A stretch of DNA of 64,000 nt, taken from the NCBI RefSeq assembly GCF_013372105.1, contig NZ_CP053825.1, forward strand, positions 682,001-746,000, read 5' to 3'. Numbering within the stretch: position 1 is the first letter of the stretch; each line of letters starts with the position of its first letter. This DNA is from Campylobacter armoricus (GTDB taxonomy: Bacteria > Campylobacterota > Campylobacteria > Campylobacterales > Campylobacteraceae). Of the stretch, positions 60,543-64,000 are shown piece by piece. The position numbers and the translations under genes were made by a program. The notes below the pieces were generated by a model. That model had not been told where the DNA came from and ran no database searches. It worked only from the letters and a program-made list of their open reading frames with translations.

Positions 60543-61949
60543 ATGAATAAAATTTTATTATTAGCCGATGGTGTTTTTGCAAAAGATTTTTTAAAAAAAA
60601 TTCATAACAATAAAACTTTTAAAGAATCTTTGAGTGTTGTGTATTATAACGATGAAAGCGTGGATTTGGATTTAGAAAATGAACAAATATCTTTTTATAA
60701 ATTCGATCCTACTAGTTTGGTTAAACTAGAAAATTTATTTAAAGAAGATTATCATCAAGCTATTATTTATATGCAAGAAGAAGCTGATACTTTAGCTTGT
60801 TATTATAATTTAAGAAAGATACACCCAAGGCTAAATATAGTTATCATGGATTTGTGGAATATACAAATTGATGATAATTTTTGTGAAGTTGTAAATATTT
60901 ATGATACTTTGAGTATAAGACTTACTGGATGTTTGGATAATATGCCTTCTATGGCTCAATTTATAGGACTTGGGCAAGGTGAGATAATGGAAGTAAGAAT
61001 TCCAGCAGGGTCAAGCTTTGCCTATAGGCATATAAGCTCTATTAGTCAAAAACGCTTTAAAATTGTAATGATTTATAGAAATAATGAATTTATCCTAGCA
61101 CGACCTGGGCTTATTTTAATGCCAAATGATAGTATTTTAATCGTGGGCGATCCTAAGGTTTTACAAAGTGTTTTTACAAATGTAAAAACAAGCCTTGGGC
61201 GGTTTCCTTCGCCTTTTGGAGATAATATACTTTGTATTGTTGATATGAAAAAAATGAGTGAGTTTGCTATAGAAAAACTTATTTTTGCAAGTTTGCTTTT
61301 GCATATAAGAATAAATAGTAAAAAGCTTTATTTTAAGGTTATTAATCCTACTTTAACTCCGATGTATTATAAGCTTAAATCTTTACATAAAAATAGCATA
61401 GAAGTGATGTTTGATTATGATAATACTAATGTAAAAAATATTAAATCATTTGTTGAAAATACAAACATAGGTTTGATGGTTGTAGAAGATTATCTTTTTG
61501 AAAAAGAAAAAAATTTCTTTTTTACTTTAAAAATTCCTGTTTTAAAAGCAGGCAAGGGTGATTTTGCGGATTTAAAATCTTCTGTGGTGTTGAGTTCAAA
61601 TTTTGAAGATGTTGAAGGTATCGCTTCTATTATGTTAGATTTTAATAAGCAAATTCAATTAGGGCTTTCGTTGTATTATTATGCTTTAAAATTAAATAAA
61701 GCAGAAATTTTTGAATATCATCAATATTTTGAAAGCCTTTCAAAGCTTCACGATGAAAAATTACTTTTGATAGAAGAAAAAGAACATAATCCTATTAATA
61801 AATTTTCATATAAAGAAAATGTATTGCATTTTGTGCCATTTAATGAAAAAATTTTAGGGAATAATTTCAATAAAATTTTAAAAACAGACTTAAATACGAT
61901 ATATTATAAAATGAGTAAAAATTATCAATTATTTATACCATCATTGTGA
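60543..61949 (+). CDS. TrkA_C (RCK_C) domain protein of unknown role
   Basis: A 468-residue cytoplasmic protein. Residues 1-120 look like a Rossmann-type nucleotide-binding domain without a clear GxGxxG. Residues 140-215 match the RCK_C/TrkA_C domain ([36 protein letters not shown]), which binds ligands in K+ channels and transporters. The C-terminal half has no motif I recognise. The gene precedes aroB and mscS, the order seen in C. jejuni, and GAGG lies just upstream of the ATG. A regulatory role in ion transport is only a suggestion. Confidence 0.8.
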   Translation: MNKILLLADGVFAKDFLKKIHNNKTFKESLSVVYYNDESVDLDLENEQISFYKFDPTSLVKLENLFKEDYHQAIIYMQEEADTLACYYNLRKIHPRLNIVIMDLWNIQIDDNFCEVVNIYDTLSIRLTGCLDNMPSMAQFIGLGQGEIMEVRIPAGSSFAYRHISSISQKRFKIVMIYRNNEFILARPGLILMPNDSILIVGDPKVLQSVFTNVKTSLGRFPSPFGDNILCIVDMKKMSEFAIEKLIFASLLLHIRINSKKLYFKVINPTLTPMYYKLKSLHKNSIEVMFDYDNTNVKNIKSFVENTNIGLMVVEDYLFEKEKNFFFTLKIPVLKAGKGDFADLKSSVVLSSNFEDVEGIASIMLDFNKQIQLGLSLYYYALKLNKAEIFEYHQYFESLSKLHDEKLLLIEEKEHNPINKFSYKENVLHFVPFNEKILGNNFNKILKTDLNTIYYKMSKNYQLFIPSL

Positions 61950-61956
61950 GAAGATT

Positions 61957-63015
61957 ATGCAAGTTAAGGTAAATTTAGATAAAAATACAAGTTATAATGT
62001 CTATATAAATGAACTAGAAGAGTTGAATTTTGATACTAAAGTAGTGATTTTGACTAATGAATTAATAGCAAACCTTCATCTAAATACACTTTTAGAAAAA
62101 ATTCAAGCCAAAGAACTTTTTATCATAAAAATAAAAGATGGTGAAGAGTATAAAAATTTAAAAACTATAGAATATATCCTAGATCAAATGTTTGCTTATA
62201 AGCTAGATAGAAAAAGTATGCTTATAAGCTTTGGCGGTGGAGTGGTATCTGATATGGGTGGTTTTGTGGCAAGTATATATCAAAGAGGGATAGATTTTAT
62301 AAATATACCAACAACTTTACTAGCTTGTGTTGATGCAAGTGTAGGTGGAAAAACTGGAGTTAATAATAAATTTGGAAAAAATTTAATAGGTAGTTTTTAT
62401 CAACCAAAAGCAGTGTATTGTGAGAGCGAGTTTTTAAAAACTTTACCTTCAAGAGAATTAGCTGCTGGTATGGCTGAATTTATCAAAATGGCTGTGATTT
62501 TTGATGAGAAAATTTTTTCATTTTTAGAAAATTTAGATGAGAACAAATTTCTAAATGCTAATTTAGATGATGAAATTTTTGCAAAAATTATCCAAAAAAG
62601 TATAGAGCTTAAAGCTAATATAGTTTCACAAGATGAAAAAGAAAGTGGTGTAAGAATGTTATTAAATTACGGACATACTTTTGCCCATGTGATAGAAAAT
62701 CTCACTCAGTATAAGATATATTTGCATGGTGAAGCTGTAGCCATAGGTATAAATATGGCAAATACTTTAGCCGTAAGATTGGGATTATTAGACGAAGTTA
62801 GGTGTAAAAGAATTCTTAATTTGCTTAAAAAATTTAAACTACCAACTTCTTATAAAATTTCTAATACAAATGAGTTTTATGAAGCATTTTTTTTAGATAA
62901 AAAAACACACCATCAAAAAATAAATTTTATTTTACCTTGTGGTTTGGGTAAAGCGTGTATTAAAAATGATATTTCTAAAGAAGATATTATGCAGACTTTA
63001 AAGGCTTTTGTATGA
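61957..63015 (+). CDS. aroB: 3-dehydroquinate synthase
   Basis: Second enzyme of the shikimate pathway, converting DAHP to 3-dehydroquinate with NAD and zinc. The 352-residue protein has GDGEEYKNL-like [46 protein letters not shown] and zinc-ligand regions [11 protein letters not shown] and LHGEAVAIG. Its stop overlaps the following mscS ATG. Confidence 0.96.
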   Translation: MQVKVNLDKNTSYNVYINELEELNFDTKVVILTNELIANLHLNTLLEKIQAKELFIIKIKDGEEYKNLKTIEYILDQMFAYKLDRKSMLISFGGGVVSDMGGFVASIYQRGIDFINIPTTLLACVDASVGGKTGVNNKFGKNLIGSFYQPKAVYCESEFLKTLPSRELAAGMAEFIKMAVIFDEKIFSFLENLDENKFLNANLDDEIFAKIIQKSIELKANIVSQDEKESGVRMLLNYGHTFAHVIENLTQYKIYLHGEAVAIGINMANTLAVRLGLLDEVRCKRILNLLKKFKLPTSYKISNTNEFYEAFFLDKKTHHQKINFILPCGLGKACIKNDISKEDIMQTLKAFV

Positions 63016-64000
63016 AAAAAATACTTTTAATTTTATTTTTACCATTTTTTTTATTAGCACAAGAAGATATAAAGCGTTTAGATCAAAAATTAGATGAATT
63101 GCATAATAGTTTATCTTATAATACTTGGGTGGTTAAGTATAATAATTTTAATATTTATAAAAAAACATTAGATGAAATTATATCTTTAGAAAAAGAAAGT
63201 TTAAAGGCTAATGAGCGTAATAAAAATATCATAGAAAAGCAAATTTTGATTTTAAAAGAAAGATTAGAACTTTTAAGTGAGTATAAAACTACTAATTTTA
63301 CTAAAATGATATTAGCTCCTGAAGAAGTAGAAAAAATGGAAAAAATTACTAATCCTTTAGCTATAGTTTCTGCTTATTCTCATATAAAAAAATTAAAACG
63401 CGACAAAGAAGATTATATAAATTTATTAAATAGCTTTAAACAAACTTTACAAGAACTTGAAAAAGAAAATATTTTAATTACCGAGATAACTAAACTAGAT
63501 CCAAGCAAAGAACATAACAATCATTTAAGAATTTCTAATCAAATGGTTAAAGATTTTACACAGACTTTGCGTTTTGGCGAAATTTCTTATTCTGTTTATG
63601 AAAAGAAAATTCAAGAAGAAATAGACATAACCACCGCTTCTATTAAAATTCAAGGTGTAAGAGCTTTTAATATAGTTTTGGCTATTTTTATAGTGATAGC
63701 CATAGCATTTTTACTCAAATTTATAGCAAGAAAATATATAGGTGATAATGATCGTTTTTATACAGCGAATAAAATTATCAATTTTATTAATATTAATGTG
63801 ATTATTTTAATTTTGCTTTTTGGATATATAGAAAATATTAGCTATTTGGTTACCGTGCTTGGTTTTGCTTCTGCTGGTTTGGCTATTGCAATGAAAGATA
63901 TGTTTATGTCTATGCTTGGTTGGTGTGTGATAGTTTTTGGTGGTAGTTTTAGAGTGGGTGATAGAGTGAAAGTTTTTCAAAATAATACACATTATATTGG
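63012..64000 (+). CDS. Mechanosensitive ion channel MscS family protein (3' end cut by window edge)
   Basis: Open frame of 329 codons to the end of the window, starting at ATG 63012, which overlaps the aroB stop by four bases. A signal-like N-terminus ([15 protein letters not shown]) is followed by a long coiled-coil periplasmic region (about residues 20-210), then transmembrane helices and the start of the pore domain: [25 protein letters not shown] is the MscS TM3, followed by FRVGDRVKV. It is a large MscS relative (MscK/MscM-like) that relieves osmotic stress. C. jejuni has a homologue in the same place. Confidence 0.9.
   Translation, partial: MKKILLILFLPFFLLAQEDIKRLDQKLDELHNSLSYNTWVVKYNNFNIYKKTLDEIISLEKESLKANERNKNIIEKQILILKERLELLSEYKTTNFTKMILAPEEVEKMEKITNPLAIVSAYSHIKKLKRDKEDYINLLNSFKQTLQELEKENILITEITKLDPSKEHNNHLRISNQMVKDFTQTLRFGEISYSVYEKKIQEEIDITTASIKIQGVRAFNIVLAIFIVIAIAFLLKFIARKYIGDNDRFYTANKIINFININVIILILLFGYIENISYLVTVLGFASAGLAIAMKDMFMSMLGWCVIVFGGSFRVGDRVKVFQNNTHYI

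Overview
The window is AT-rich, densely coding epsilonproteobacterial DNA that I read as Campylobacter. The evidence is gene content and order (aspS-adk-ppa; recN-cbrR-tatD-mltD-rlpA-kdsC-lptC-lptA-engB-mrdA; hemW-nudH-lysC-hobA-holB-folP-ligA-tlyA-ribF-cmoA; mqnC-M16-recG-nssR-like; cjaA-cjaB; a TrkA_C protein-aroB-mscS), SD-led starts, extended -10 promoters and long G tracts in coding sequence. Accessory content and block order fit the C. lari group better than C. jejuni, but that is an inference from memory of gene order. No rRNA, tRNA, insertion sequence, prophage or CRISPR array was found, and no gene-free stretch exceeds 300 bases.

Layout. 1-2.7 kb (minus): aspS, adk, ppa (partial). 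2.8-13.5 kb (plus): NAD kinase, RecN, a REC-REC-GGDEF regulator, then an envelope cluster for peptidoglycan hydrolysis, LPS export, GTPase EngB, a MreD-like protein and PBP2. 13.5-15.7 kb (minus): queA and Tat genes. 15.8-17.3 kb: a phase-variable methyltransferase. 17.3-26.6 kb: hemW, then a plus-strand housekeeping run with overlapping genes. 26.6-32.65 kb: accessory island with a phase-variable autotransporter and a TPR-GT9 glycosyltransferase-like protein. 32.66-37.1 kb (minus): ychF, pepA, dedA, a coiled-coil membrane protein, apt and rpiB. 37.2-38.6 kb: cheB and cheR. 38.6-44.5 kb: MFS transporter, mqnC, M16-like protein, recG and a Crp/Fnr regulator. 44.6-48.75 kb: amino-acid ABC transporter with cjaA and cjaB. 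48.97-60.47 kb: accessory surface island. 60.5-64 kb: a TrkA_C protein, aroB and mscS (partial).

The most interesting part is 49-60.5 kb. It holds a phase-variable exported Asn-rich protein without a beta-barrel, then a single 2264-codon frame containing two complete two-partner-secretion exoproteins head to tail. Each half has its own signal peptide, TPS domain with NPNG motif, GLUG repeats and C-terminal cysteine pair. The TpsB transporter follows. A G6 run joins the halves in frame; one G fewer gives an immediate stop and two separate proteins. A G10 tract inside the first TPS domain is a second switch.

Four G tracts of 9-10 in this window (methyltransferase, autotransporter, orphan passenger, first TPS protein) are all in the ON register. 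Stop codons follow within a few to about 13 codons in both other frames, as expected of contingency loci. The island therefore looks like a combinatorial surface-variation module.
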